This document shows, piece after piece, positions 25,879 to 34,128 of a stretch of 64,000 nt of DNA; the stretch's first letter is position 1; every line of letters begins with the position of its first letter. The notes below the pieces were generated by a model. That model saw only the letters and a list, made by a program, of their open reading frames with translations, did no database searches and was not told where the DNA came from. Origin of the DNA: DATBLE01 sp963837265 (lineage in GTDB: Bacteria > Actinomycetota > Thermoleophilia > Gaiellales > Gaiellaceae); assembly GCA_963837265.1 (NCBI GenBank), contig CAWIMQ010000004.1, positions 372,001 to 436,000 on the forward strand, given 5' to 3'. The position numbers and the translations under genes were made by a program.

Positions 25879-26229
25879 CTACGAGGTGACGATCGACGCG
25901 TCCCAGCCGGCGTCGTCGTGCGAGCAGGGGATGGCGGGGTCGTCGTGGTCGGTGACGAGCCTGCCGTCCACGAGGACGGCGCAGTAGCCCTCGACGTGCG
26001 GGTCGCCGAAGTCGACGTTGCAGCGGGTGACCGGAACCTGCTTGTACGTGCGACCGACGCGAACGCAGGCGACCCAGCGGAAGTCGAGGCCCTTGGCGCT
26101 CAGGCGCTCGGTCAACAGGCGCTTGGCAGCGGCCGGGCTCGCCTCCTCCAGAGCCGCGCCGCCGCCCGAGCCGCCGCACCCTGCCGCAAGAGCGAGCGCC
26201 ACCACGACGAGCGCGACCGCGCCCCTCAC
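25879..26229 (-). CDS. Small lipoprotein of unknown function
   Basis: 116 aa with a GTG start that overlaps the stop of the upstream dehydrogenase (GTGA). The signal VALALAAGCGG contains a lipobox (LAAGC, Cys18). The mature domain has three further cysteines in VACVRV, TRCNVD and PCSHD and YKQVPVTRCNVDFGDPHVEG. No named family. As part of the catabolic operon it could bind the imported substrate, but this is speculative. Confidence 0.75.
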   Translation of the reverse strand: MRGAVALVVVALALAAGCGGSGGGAALEEASPAAAKRLLTERLSAKGLDFRWVACVRVGRTYKQVPVTRCNVDFGDPHVEGYCAVLVDGRLVTDHDDPAIPCSHDDAGWDASIVTS

Positions 26230-27806
26230 GGCGAGAGCACCACCTTCGTCGCCTCGCGCGAGTCGAAGAGGCGATAAGCCTCGGCCGCTTCGGAGAGCGG
26301 CAGCCGGTGGGTGACGACCGGCGTCGGGTCGAGCTCACCGCTCGCGAGCTTGCCGAGAAGCAGGCCGCCGTCCGCCGTCGGGTCGCCGATCGAGAAGCGC
26401 AGTGTCAGCTCCCGCTCGAACATCAGCGCGTTGTCGAGCGGGAAGTCGGGCTCGAAGTGCGCGCCGACGACCGAGACCGTGCCGCGGCCGCGCGCGAGTC
26501 GGAGCGACGCGTCGAGGCCGCCCGGCGAGCCGGCCGCCTCGATCACCACGTCCGCCCCCATCCCGCCGGTGGCGCCGGCGACCGCGTCCGGCGCCTCGGC
26601 GGGCGTCGCCGGCTCGGCGCCGAGCCGCCCGGCCAGCTCACGGCGGGCGGGGACGCCGTCGACGGCGATCACCCGGCCGGCAACGCCGACGCCGCACAGC
26701 ACCGCCATCAACCCGACCGGGCCGCAGCCGACCACGACCACCGTGTCTCCTGCCGAGACGCCCCCGCGGACGACCGCTCCATGGCCCGTCGGGAGGATGT
26801 CGGCGAGAAACACGGCGGCCTCGTCGCCGACCCCGTCCGGGAGCACGCGCAGGGCGCGGTCGGCCTGCGGGACCCGGACGAGCTCGGCCTGGCCGCCGTC
26901 CAGCCGCGGGTAGACCCCGGAGTAGCCGAACATCGAGCGCCCCTCACACTGCGTCACGCGCCCGGCCCGGCAGGCGGGGCAGGTCCCGTCCGAGATCATG
27001 CTCGCGTTCACGACCCGCTGGCCCGGCCGCACGCCGCGCACGCCGGGGCCGACCTCGACCACCTCGCCGGCGAACTCGTGCCCGAGGACGGTGCCCGCCT
27101 CGAAGCCCGGCGTCAGCCCGTGGAAGGGGAAGAGGTCGGCGCCGCAGATCGCCGTCGCCCGCACGGCGACGATCGCGTCTCCCTCGGCCAGGATCGCCGG
27201 GTCGGCGACCTCCTCGAGGCGGACGTCCCCAGGCGCGCGCAGGACGACCGCCTTCATCTGCCCCCCTCGCCGCTTCTCGCCGGCGGTTTCGCGGCCGCGA
27301 CCGACATGGCGGGCGCGGCCCAGAACGGCTGCTGAGGGGCGGGAAGGCCCGGGGAAGGGGGCTCGCGGGGGAAACCGGCTGTTTCCCCCGCGAGGAGCGA
27401 GCCGAAGGCGAGCGGTCGACGCGGGCTGCTCGATCTCGACCAGGTAGCCGTCGGGGTCGACGCAGAAGAACCGGCAGCCGCCCCAGGGAGGCTCGTACGG
27501 ATCGGCGAGGAACCGGACGCCGGCGGCCGCGAGCCGCCCGTGCTCCGCCGGCGCGTCGTCGACCTCGACCACGAGCACGACGTCCGCCCGCGCCGGATCG
27601 GCAGGCACGGCCAGCTCCACGCCCGGGCGGTCCTCGGCCGGGTGCCCCTGCTCGGCGAGCGACAGCCTGGCCCCGGCGAGGGTCAGGGTGGCATACGGCG
27701 GATCGTCGTAGAGCGCCTCGACCTCGAACCCGATCAGGTCGCGGTAGAAGGCGACCGACCGCCCGACGTCGGCGACCGCCAGGATCGCTCCCGCACGCCG
27801 GGCCAT
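26226..27806 (-). CDS. VOC protein and Zn-dependent dehydrogenase in one open frame
   Basis: 526 codons are open without a stop. Residues 1-125 are a VOC/glyoxalase domain (GAILAVADVGRSVAFYRDL ... FFCVDPDGYLVEIEQ). Residues about 126-183 are low-complexity and encoded by the hairpin repeat at 27362-27413. From residue 184 (ATG 27257) a complete 343-aa medium-chain dehydrogenase begins: catalytic zinc ligands in ICGAD and LGHEFAGEV, structural zinc cysteines from CPACRAGRVTQC, nucleotide fold VVVVGCGPVGLMAV. The inner ATG has its own RBS, so two separate proteins are likely, or a fusion. The first ATG overlaps the SDR stop (TGATG). Role: probably alcohol or polyol oxidation in the catabolic pathway. 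Confidence 0.75.
   Translation of the reverse strand: MARRAGAILAVADVGRSVAFYRDLIGFEVEALYDDPPYATLTLAGARLSLAEQGHPAEDRPGVELAVPADPARADVVLVVEVDDAPAEHGRLAAAGVRFLADPYEPPWGGCRFFCVDPDGYLVEIEQPASTARLRLAPRGGNSRFPPRAPFPGPSRPSAAVLGRARHVGRGRETAGEKRRGGQMKAVVLRAPGDVRLEEVADPAILAEGDAIVAVRATAICGADLFPFHGLTPGFEAGTVLGHEFAGEVVEVGPGVRGVRPGQRVVNASMISDGTCPACRAGRVTQCEGRSMFGYSGVYPRLDGGQAELVRVPQADRALRVLPDGVGDEAAVFLADILPTGHGAVVRGGVSAGDTVVVVGCGPVGLMAVLCGVGVAGRVIAVDGVPARRELAGRLGAEPATPAEAPDAVAGATGGMGADVVIEAAGSPGGLDASLRLARGRGTVSVVGAHFEPDFPLDNALMFERELTLRFSIGDPTADGGLLLGKLASGELDPTPVVTHRLPLSEAAEAYRLFDSREATKVVLSP
27257..27272 (-). promoter_or_regulatory. Internal start and RBS of the Zn-dehydrogenase
   Basis: On the minus strand GAGGGGGG lies three to four bases before the ATG at 27257, and the protein from there is a full-length medium-chain dehydrogenase. 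This favours independent translation inside the joined frame. Confidence 0.55.
27362..27413. repeat. Interspersed hairpin repeat, copy 2 (GGGGGAAAC type)
   Basis: CTCGCGGGGGAAAC and GTTTCCCCCGCGAG form a perfect 14-bp stem with loop CGGCT. Next to it is GAGCGAGCCGAAGGCGAGC (27395-27413), the exact reverse complement of the 19-mer at 1226-1244. The element sits exactly where the VOC gene would be expected to end. Confidence 0.75.
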
Positions 27807-28525
27807 CAGTTGTGCGTGTGGCCGCCGTCGGCGACGATCATCTGGCCGGTCACCCACCCCGCCTCCTCGGAGGCGAGGAAGGCGACGGCGGGCGCGATGT
27901 CCGTCGCGACCGCCCGGCGCGGGATCGCCTGGAGCATCTGGACGAAGTCGAACGCCTCGGCGTGCTTGCCGGCGAGCACGCCCTCGGTCTCGGTGAGCCC
28001 CGGCGCGACCGAGTTCACCGTGATCCCGTGCGGCCCGAGCTCGCGCGCGAGCGCGCGGGTGTACGCCCAGACGCCGCCCTTCGAGGCGACGTAGTGGGCG
28101 AGGTTCGGCGTGCCGGCGAGGATGACGTTCGAGGCGACGTTGACGATGCGGCCGTAGCCCGCCGCCCGCATCGGCTTGTGCGCGTGGTGCGTGGTCAGGA
28201 ACACGCCGTCGAGGTTGACGGCCATGATCCGGCGCCATTCGGCGAAGTCGATCTCGTCCCAGGGCGTGAACGGGACGATCGCCGCGGCGTTGACGAGCAC
28301 GTCGAGCTGCCCGTGCCCGGAGACGGTGTCGTCGACCAGCTGCCGGACCTCGTCCTCCTTCGAGACGTCCACGCGCGTGCTCGACCCGCCGGCGGGGACC
28401 GGCGCCTCCTGCACGTCCGCGGCGACGACGGTCGCCCCCTCGTCCGCGAGCTTGTCGGCGACGGCCCTGCCGATCCCCTGCGCGGCGCCGGTGACGATCG
28501 CGACCCGATTGTCCAGCTTGCCCAT
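27806..28525 (-). CDS. SDR-family oxidoreductase
   Basis: 239 aa. Rossmann motif TGAAQGIG (12-19), NAAA in place of NNAG, and catalytic YVASK with the preceding serine in VNVASN identify a classical short-chain dehydrogenase. The C-terminus VTGQMIVADGG is typical. RBS GAGGAGG precedes the ATG. Coupled downstream to the VOC frame by TGATG. Likely cytoplasmic NAD(P)-dependent oxidation of a hydroxyl intermediate in the catabolic operon. Confidence 0.88.
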   Translation of the reverse strand: MGKLDNRVAIVTGAAQGIGRAVADKLADEGATVVAADVQEAPVPAGGSSTRVDVSKEDEVRQLVDDTVSGHGQLDVLVNAAAIVPFTPWDEIDFAEWRRIMAVNLDGVFLTTHHAHKPMRAAGYGRIVNVASNVILAGTPNLAHYVASKGGVWAYTRALARELGPHGITVNSVAPGLTETEGVLAGKHAEAFDFVQMLQAIPRRAVATDIAPAVAFLASEEAGWVTGQMIVADGGHTHN

Positions 28526-28552
28526 CGCCTGTGCCTCCTCGATGATTGAGCG

Positions 28553-29299
28553 CTAAATCTCGTAGAAGTCGGGCGCGTGCCTGTACTCGTGCCACGCGTC
28601 CATGTCGTGCGAGAAGAAGATGTCGGCGCCGCGCTCCTCGGCGATCGCCTTGACCCGGTCGATCGAGCGGACGCCGGCGACGGGGTCGTTGTGGAAGCCC
28701 GGCTGGATGCGCTTCTCCAGCGCGGCGGCGGTGTAGGCGACGTCGAACGCGAACAGCATCGGCGTCGCCGCGCCCTCGGGGGCGACGAGCAGCGAGTAGT
28801 GGCCGACGGTGTGGCCCGGCGTCTCGTACAGCCAGAGCCCATTCGCCAGCTCGAAGTCACCCGTGACGGGGACGAACTGCGCGCCCTCGCAGTCCCAGGA
28901 GTGGTCCGAGTACCCGAAGAACTCGAACGGCTCGTGGTTGCGCGCCTGCGCCAGCTCCTTCGCGTGGAGGACGTTCGGCGTCCCCGCGAACAGCTTGTTC
29001 GCCCCGACGTGGTCCATGTGCAGGTGGGAGTTGACGAGCTTGGTCACGTCGCCGACCCCGAACCCGGCGGCCGCGAGCTGGGCCGGAACCGTCTGCTCCT
29101 CGGTCTGCTCGGGCAGCTCGAACGGGAGCACGCGGTTCAGGTGGTCGAGGTCGATGCCGGTGTCGAAGAGGAACAGGCCGTCGGCGTGCTCGATCAGGAC
29201 GCTGTAGACGGGGATCCGCACCTGATCGCCCGGCACGTTCCACATCAGCTGGGTGTGCTCGATCACGATCGAGCCGTTGTCGAGGAGCCAGATCTTCAT
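28553..29299 (-). CDS. Metallo-beta-lactamase-fold lactonase (N-acyl homoserine lactonase family)
   Basis: 248 aa from the ATG at 29299; the frame continues upstream only through the repeat element. The dinuclear metal motif HLHMDHVG is present, with later ligands in ETPGHTVGH, FAFDVAYTA and FFSHDMDAWH. LFLFDTGID and the overall order match AttM/AiiB-type lactonases. In this operon the natural role may be opening a lactone intermediate and not quorum quenching. The left end of the MITE-like element lies in its leader, leaving a weak RBS. Confidence 0.82.
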   Translation of the reverse strand: MKIWLLDNGSIVIEHTQLMWNVPGDQVRIPVYSVLIEHADGLFLFDTGIDLDHLNRVLPFELPEQTEEQTVPAQLAAAGFGVGDVTKLVNSHLHMDHVGANKLFAGTPNVLHAKELAQARNHEPFEFFGYSDHSWDCEGAQFVPVTGDFELANGLWLYETPGHTVGHYSLLVAPEGAATPMLFAFDVAYTAAALEKRIQPGFHNDPVAGVRSIDRVKAIAEERGADIFFSHDMDAWHEYRHAPDFYEI

Positions 29300-29303
29300 C
29301 GCT

Positions 29304-29469
29304 AAGAGGCTCTCACATAATGACGTTCGCCGATCCGGGTGCGATCGGCGAGTGCGATGCAAGGACGCAAGGAGGCCCGATAGTTGCACTATCGGGCCGA
29401 CCGAGGACGCGGCAGCGCGCCGCCGAGCGCGGCCGGGCGACACAATCGCTCATTGTGTGAGAGCCTCTT
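29304..29469. mobile_element. 166-bp MITE-like element with 19-bp terminal inverted repeats
   Basis: AAGAGGCTCTCACATAATG (29304-29322) and CATTGTGTGAGAGCCTCTT (29451-29469) are inverted repeats with one mismatch. Inside is a perfect 10-bp hairpin, GGCCCGATAG and CTATCGGGCC (29374-29398) around TTGCA. It has no coding capacity. The right end supplies the last codons and the TGA of the adjoining 3-hydroxyacyl-CoA dehydrogenase gene. No clear target-site duplication was identified. Confidence 0.65.
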
Positions 29470-30388
29470 TGCCCTCCAGCGCCTTCCGCACGGCGACGAG
29501 CTTGCCCGCCCGTCGCGCGCGCAGCGCCTCGATCTGCTCCGGCGTGTAGTCGTAGATGCCGCCGCCCGTCTTCATCCCCAGTCGCCCCTGGTCGATCAGG
29601 TCGCGGATCGTCGACGAGACCTCGCCGGACGTGGACAGATCCTGGTTCAGGTACGAGCCGACAGCGTTGTAGATGTCGAGCCCCGCCATGTCGAGGAGCT
29701 CCATCGGCCCGATCACGGCGAGCTTGTAGCCGATCCCCCAGCGCACGTTCAGGTCGAGCCCCTCGGGATCGATGATCCCGCGGTCGACCAGGTCGAGGCA
29801 CTCGCGCAGGATCGCGTAGAGGATCCGGTTCTCGACGAAGCCGGCCACCTCCTTCTCGACCACGGGGTGGTAGCCGAACCTGCGGACGAGCGCGGACGTC
29901 GCCTCCACCGTCTCGGTCGAGGTCTGCTCGCCGGGGATCACCTCGATCATCGGGATCAGGTGCGGCGGGTTCGACCAGTGCATGCCGACGACCCGCTCCG
30001 GGTGCGCGCAGACCTCTGCGATCTTCGTGATCGGGATTCCCGAGGTGTTCGAGGCCAGGATCGCGTCGGGCGCCACCGCGGCCTCGAGCCGGGGAAAGAG
30101 CTCCTGCTTCAGCTCGAGCTTCTCGGGCACCGCCTCGAGGACGACCTGCGCTCCGTCGAGCGCCGTCTCGAGCTCGGTCTCGAAGCGGAGACCACCGCCG
30201 TCCTCCTGCGCCGCCTCGAGCCGCTCGAGCACGCCGGCCGCCAGCTCGGCGCCCGCCCTGGCCCGCTCGAGCGCCTCGGCGCTCACGTCGTAGAGCGCGG
30301 TGTCGATCCCGGCACGCGCGAGCACCGCGCCCATGCCCGGCCCCATGGTCCCGGTCCCGATCACCGCTGCGCGTGTCACTGCTGCCAC
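29450..30388 (-). CDS. 3-hydroxyacyl-CoA dehydrogenase (3-hydroxybutyryl-CoA dehydrogenase type)
   Basis: 312 aa from GTG 30388; another GTG at 30379 is possible and overlaps the upstream stop (GTGA). AAGGAGGG lies just before 30388. NAD-binding VIGTGTMGPGMG begins the protein; the catalytic region shows SNTSGIPIT, MHWSNPPHLIPMIEVI and the C-terminal dimer domain GFVENRILYAILRE. Acts on 3-hydroxyacyl-CoA or related hydroxy acids. The last residues (EALTQ) and the stop come from the MITE-like repeat, so the original C-terminus was replaced. Confidence 0.88.
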   Translation of the reverse strand: MAAVTRAAVIGTGTMGPGMGAVLARAGIDTALYDVSAEALERARAGAELAAGVLERLEAAQEDGGGLRFETELETALDGAQVVLEAVPEKLELKQELFPRLEAAVAPDAILASNTSGIPITKIAEVCAHPERVVGMHWSNPPHLIPMIEVIPGEQTSTETVEATSALVRRFGYHPVVEKEVAGFVENRILYAILRECLDLVDRGIIDPEGLDLNVRWGIGYKLAVIGPMELLDMAGLDIYNAVGSYLNQDLSTSGEVSSTIRDLIDQGRLGMKTGGGIYDYTPEQIEALRARRAGKLVAVRKALEGKEALTQ

Positions 30389-32625
30389 GTTCCCTCCTTC
30401 TCGAGCTCTCGAATGCGCCGCCAGACGCGCTCCGGCGTCAAGGGCAGCTCCGTCATCGGCACGCCCGCGTCCGCAAGAGCGTTCACGATCGCCGCCGGCA
30501 CCGCCGCGAGCGCGCCCTCGCCGCAGCCCTTCGCGCCGTACGGGCCGGGGCCGTCGCCGTTCTCCACGATCACGCACGTCATCTCGTCCGGGAGATCCTC
30601 GAAGCTCGGCACGCGGTAGTCGAGCAGCGTGTCGTTGAGGAGCAACCCGTCCTCGTACACCATCTCCTCGAAGAGCGCGTTGCCGAGCCCCTGGAGGGTC
30701 GCTCCCTCGTCCTGCCGCTCGACGAGCTGCGGGTTGATCGCACGGCCGACGTCCGCCGCCGTCGCCGTCCGGCGGACCTTGACGAGCCCCGTGCGCGGGT
30801 CGACCTCGACCTCGGCCGCGCCGACGCACACCTCCCAGAAGACCGGCCCTTCGGCGTACGAGCCCGTGCCGAGCGGCGTCACCTCGCCGCGACCGATCAG
30901 CTCGCCGCCCGCGAACCCGAAATGCGTGCGCATCAGGCCGAGGATCTCGCCGGGGTCGATGTCGCTCGTGCCGGCGATCCGCTCGAGCTGGGCGCGGATG
31001 TCGGCGGCGGCGCGCTGCACCGCCAGCCCGGCGATGGTCGTCGAGCGGCTCGCCCCCGTCGAGCGGTCGTAGGGCGTGAACCTCGTGTCGGCGCCGCGGA
31101 CGGTGACCTGGTCCGGCTCGACGCCGATCTCCTCCGCGGCGATCTGGGCGAAGGCGGTGCGCGGGCCCTGGCCCATCTCCGTGGTGCCGACGAGGACGAC
31201 CACCCGGCCGTCGGCCTCTAGACGGCAGACGGCGCTCGAGACCGGGTGCGCTCCGGCCGCCAGCAGGCCGACGGAGACCCCGCGTCCGACCAGGGGCGGC
31301 TTCTCGTCGGTCCAGCCGACGGCGGCGGCGACCTTCTCGACGTCGCCGACGAGGTCCGCGTCGAGCGGCTTGCCCCCCGGGCGAACCTCCTCGCCCGGGA
31401 CGAGCAGGTTCGTCCGCCGCACCTCCAGCGGGTCCAGCCCCGCCCGGCGCGCGACCTCGTCGACCTGCGACTCGCCGATCCACTGGAGGTGGGTCGCGCC
31501 GAAGGCCCGGTAGGAGCCCGCGGGCGCGAGGTTCGTGTAGACGCAGGCGGCGTCGACCCGGTAGGCGGACCAGCCGTACGGGCCGGGCGCGGCGTCCCCG
31601 GCCGTGGCGGTGACGCGCGGCCCGTTGTCCGCGTAGGCACCGGTGTCGAGCAGGCAATCGACCTCGCGCGCGAGCAGACGGCCCTCGGAGGTCGCGGCCG
31701 TGCGCATCCGGCAGACCATGTTGTGGCGCCGGGTCGTGACCATCGACTCGCCGACCCGGTTCTGGATCCGCACGGGCCGGCCCGCCTTCCGGGCGAGGGC
31801 GACGGTCAGCGGCTCCATCTTCGTGTACGACTTCGAGCCGAAGCCGCCGCCGAGGTACGGGACGACGATCCGCACGTTCGCAACCGGCACGCGGAAGAGA
31901 TCGGCGATCTCGGCGCGGACGAGGAAGGGGTGCTGGCAGGTCGCCCAGACGGTGATCTCGTCCCCTTCCACCTGGGCGACCACCGTGTGGGTCTCCATCG
32001 CGTACTGGTAGACCGAGGGGAACCGGTACTCGCCCTCGACGACGATGTCGGCCCGCGCGAAGACGGCCTCGGGCTCGCCGCGGTCGATCCGGTACCGGTA
32101 GCAGACGTTCCCGTCGCGGGGCGGGAGCTGCCCGAGCCCGTGGAAGAGCCCCGGAGGGGAGTCGCGCTCGCTGACGAGCGGCGCGCCGTCCGCGACTGCG
32201 GCCTCGGGATCGGCGACCACGGGCAGCTCGTCGTACTCGACGGCGATCGCGTCCACCGCCGCCGCCGCGGCCTCCGGGGTCTCGGCGGCTACCGCGGCGA
32301 CCTGCTCGCCGTGGAAGCGGACCTTGTCGATCGCGACGATCGGCCGATCCTTGATCGCGTGCCCGTAGTAGGGGTCGAGGTCGCGCAGGTCGGCACCGGT
32401 GAGAACGCAGACGACGCCCGGGATCCTCTCCGCGGCGGCGGTGTCGATCGAGACGATGCGCGCGTGCGCGACCGTGCTGCGCAGCACCTTCCCGTGGAGC
32501 ATTCTCGGCACCAGCAGGTCGCCGACGAACTGCGCACGGCCGGACAGCTTCTCGCGTGCGTCGAGCCGGGGATGCGAACGCCCCACCTGGCCCCGCGCCT
32601 CGGTCTCGTGGACGGTCGTCGTCAT
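30376..32625 (-). CDS. Xanthine-dehydrogenase-family molybdopterin-binding subunit
   Basis: 749 aa, the usual length. It starts at ATG 32625, overlapping the stop of the Fe-S subunit (ATGA). Substrate/Mo-domain signatures are GRAQFVGDLLVPRMLHGKVL, the GGGFGSK-type loop YLGGGFGSKSY, the TEMGQG motif, and the catalytic glutamate in GCGEGALAAVP near the end. It hydroxylates an N-heterocycle, aldehyde or CO-like substrate using water and the Mo-pterin cofactor. Partner Fe-S subunit is next door; the FAD subunit is on the other strand at 50621. Confidence 0.92.
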   Translation of the reverse strand: MTTTVHETEARGQVGRSHPRLDAREKLSGRAQFVGDLLVPRMLHGKVLRSTVAHARIVSIDTAAAERIPGVVCVLTGADLRDLDPYYGHAIKDRPIVAIDKVRFHGEQVAAVAAETPEAAAAAVDAIAVEYDELPVVADPEAAVADGAPLVSERDSPPGLFHGLGQLPPRDGNVCYRYRIDRGEPEAVFARADIVVEGEYRFPSVYQYAMETHTVVAQVEGDEITVWATCQHPFLVRAEIADLFRVPVANVRIVVPYLGGGFGSKSYTKMEPLTVALARKAGRPVRIQNRVGESMVTTRRHNMVCRMRTAATSEGRLLAREVDCLLDTGAYADNGPRVTATAGDAAPGPYGWSAYRVDAACVYTNLAPAGSYRAFGATHLQWIGESQVDEVARRAGLDPLEVRRTNLLVPGEEVRPGGKPLDADLVGDVEKVAAAVGWTDEKPPLVGRGVSVGLLAAGAHPVSSAVCRLEADGRVVVLVGTTEMGQGPRTAFAQIAAEEIGVEPDQVTVRGADTRFTPYDRSTGASRSTTIAGLAVQRAAADIRAQLERIAGTSDIDPGEILGLMRTHFGFAGGELIGRGEVTPLGTGSYAEGPVFWEVCVGAAEVEVDPRTGLVKVRRTATAADVGRAINPQLVERQDEGATLQGLGNALFEEMVYEDGLLLNDTLLDYRVPSFEDLPDEMTCVIVENGDGPGPYGAKGCGEGALAAVPAAIVNALADAGVPMTELPLTPERVWRRIRELEKEGTWQQ

Positions 32626-33080
32626 CCGAGGGCTGCGAGCTCCGCGACGGCTTCGAGAATCCCGCGGTACCCGGTGCAGCGGCAGAGGTTGCCGGCCAGG
32701 TCGCGCTTGATCTCCTCCTCGCTCCCGAGCCCGCCGGAGTCGAGCAGCGCGCTGACGGTCAGGAGCATCCCCGGAGTGCAGAACCCGCACTGGAGCGCCG
32801 CGTGGCGGGTGAAGGCCCGCTCAAGCCGCTCGAACTCGGCCCGCTCCGCGAGCCCCTCGATCGTCGTCACCTCGGTGCCCGCCGCGTCGGCGGCGAGGTA
32901 GCAGCACGAGCTGACCGGCAGGCCGTCGACGAGAACCGTGCACGCTCCGCACACCTGCACGTCGCAGGAGCGCTTCGCACCGGTCAGCCCGAGCCGGTCG
33001 CGGAGGAAGTCGAGGAGCAGCTCGTGAGGAGCGACGTCCCGGACGACCTCGCGGCCGTTGACGCTAAACGCCGTCTCCAC
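32622..33080 (-). CDS. Xanthine-dehydrogenase-family (2Fe-2S) subunit
   Basis: 152 aa from GTG 33080. The plant-type cluster cysteines are in CDVQVCGACTVLVDG plus a distal Cys (SSCCYL), and the all-helical second cluster is in QCGFCTPGM and CRCTGY. Length and order are those of CoxS/small subunits. It overlaps the aldolase gene upstream by 17 bases and the Mo subunit downstream by ATGA. Transfers electrons from the Mo site to the FAD subunit. Confidence 0.93.
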   Translation of the reverse strand: METAFSVNGREVVRDVAPHELLLDFLRDRLGLTGAKRSCDVQVCGACTVLVDGLPVSSCCYLAADAAGTEVTTIEGLAERAEFERLERAFTRHAALQCGFCTPGMLLTVSALLDSGGLGSEEEIKRDLAGNLCRCTGYRGILEAVAELAALG

Positions 33081-33762
33081 CGAGCCCTTCCCGGCCCCGC
33101 CCCACCCGGCGCTGCCACGCGGCCCAGTACTCGTCGACGAACTCGTCCCTGTACTTGACCGGCAGCAGCTCCCGGGCGAGCTCGACCGGGATCGGACGAA
33201 GCTCTCCGAGCGTCGACGCAAGCGACTGGAGCTGCGCGGCCCGCTCCAGCGTGGCCGCCGTCAGCACCGCCCACGGGACGTCCTTGCCCACGACGAGCAC
33301 GCCGTGGTTGTTCAGGAGCAGCGCGCGGCGCGCGCCGAGCGCGGCGGCGACCCGCTCGCCCTGCCCCTCGTCGACGATCAGGTCCGGGTCGTCGAACCGG
33401 CCCACCCCCTCGGCGAACAGGATCCCGTCGTGCGTGAGCAGCTCGAGGTCGGCGCCCGTCGCCCCGAGCGCTGTCGCGTACGGCGGATGCCCGTGGACGA
33501 CCGCGCCGACGTCCGGCCGCGCGCGGTAGACGCCGGTGTGCAGCACCGTCTCCAGGTGGAGCACCGCGTCCGCGTCGTCGCAGCCGACGACGTCGTCGGG
33601 CCCGACCTCGTCCAGCGACACGCCCTTTCGCTTGATCCAGATCTCGCCGTCGGGGCCGCGGGCTGAGACGTGGCCGAGCGTGAGGTCGGCGTAGCCCTCG
33701 CCGGCGAGGATGCGGCACGCCCAGGCGACCTGCTCGCGGAGGCTCTCTGCGACCGCGACCAC
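33064..33762 (-). CDS. Class II aldolase/adducin-family protein
   Basis: 232 aa. The zinc site HxH is in VVHGHPPYATA; GHVSARGPDGEIWIKRKGVSL is the typical N-terminal phosphate/carbonyl region and LLLNNHGVLVVG carries the third histidine. Family members cleave or decarboxylate hydroxy-carbonyl compounds (fuculose-phosphate aldolase type). Without a sugar kinase nearby, a retro-aldol or decarboxylation step in aromatic or heterocycle breakdown is more likely. Confidence 0.88.
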   Translation of the reverse strand: MVAVAESLREQVAWACRILAGEGYADLTLGHVSARGPDGEIWIKRKGVSLDEVGPDDVVGCDDADAVLHLETVLHTGVYRARPDVGAVVHGHPPYATALGATGADLELLTHDGILFAEGVGRFDDPDLIVDEGQGERVAAALGARRALLLNNHGVLVVGKDVPWAVLTAATLERAAQLQSLASTLGELRPIPVELARELLPVKYRDEFVDEYWAAWQRRVGRGREGLGGDGV

Positions 33763-33765
33763 GCC

Positions 33766-34128
33766 CTAGCGCCGCTCCGTCGGCGGGTACTCGGGGTGCG
33801 GGAAGCCGAACACCATGACGACGTCGGCGTCGCCGGTGTTCGCGACCGCGTGCCAGACGCCGGCCGGGATGTGCACCGCGTCGCCCTGGCGGAAGGGGAC
33901 GGTCTCGCCGTCGAGACGCAGCTCTCCCGAGCCCGAGACGACGTACGCGGCCTCTTCGGTGTCGTGCTTGACCGGCCCGACGACGGTGCCCGGCGTGAAC
34001 ACCGAGCACCCGAGCGACGAGGCGTTCCCGTCGACCCGTCCCCGGGTGACGAGCATCCGGCTCCAGCTTCCGGCCGGGAGCTCGATCGCCTCCACGTCGG
34101 CCAGGTTGACGACCGCTACAGCGCCCAC
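33766..34128 (-). CDS. Single-domain cupin
   Basis: 120 aa from GTG 34128, which overlaps the upstream gene by 13 bases. Cupin motif 1 is in GPVKHDTEEAAYVVSGSGEL and motif 2 in PAGVWHAVANTGD, so metal-binding histidines and a glutamate are present. It may be a dioxygenase, isomerase or ligand sensor in the pathway. Confidence 0.8.
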   Translation of the reverse strand: MGAVAVVNLADVEAIELPAGSWSRMLVTRGRVDGNASSLGCSVFTPGTVVGPVKHDTEEAAYVVSGSGELRLDGETVPFRQGDAVHIPAGVWHAVANTGDADVVMVFGFPHPEYPPTERR

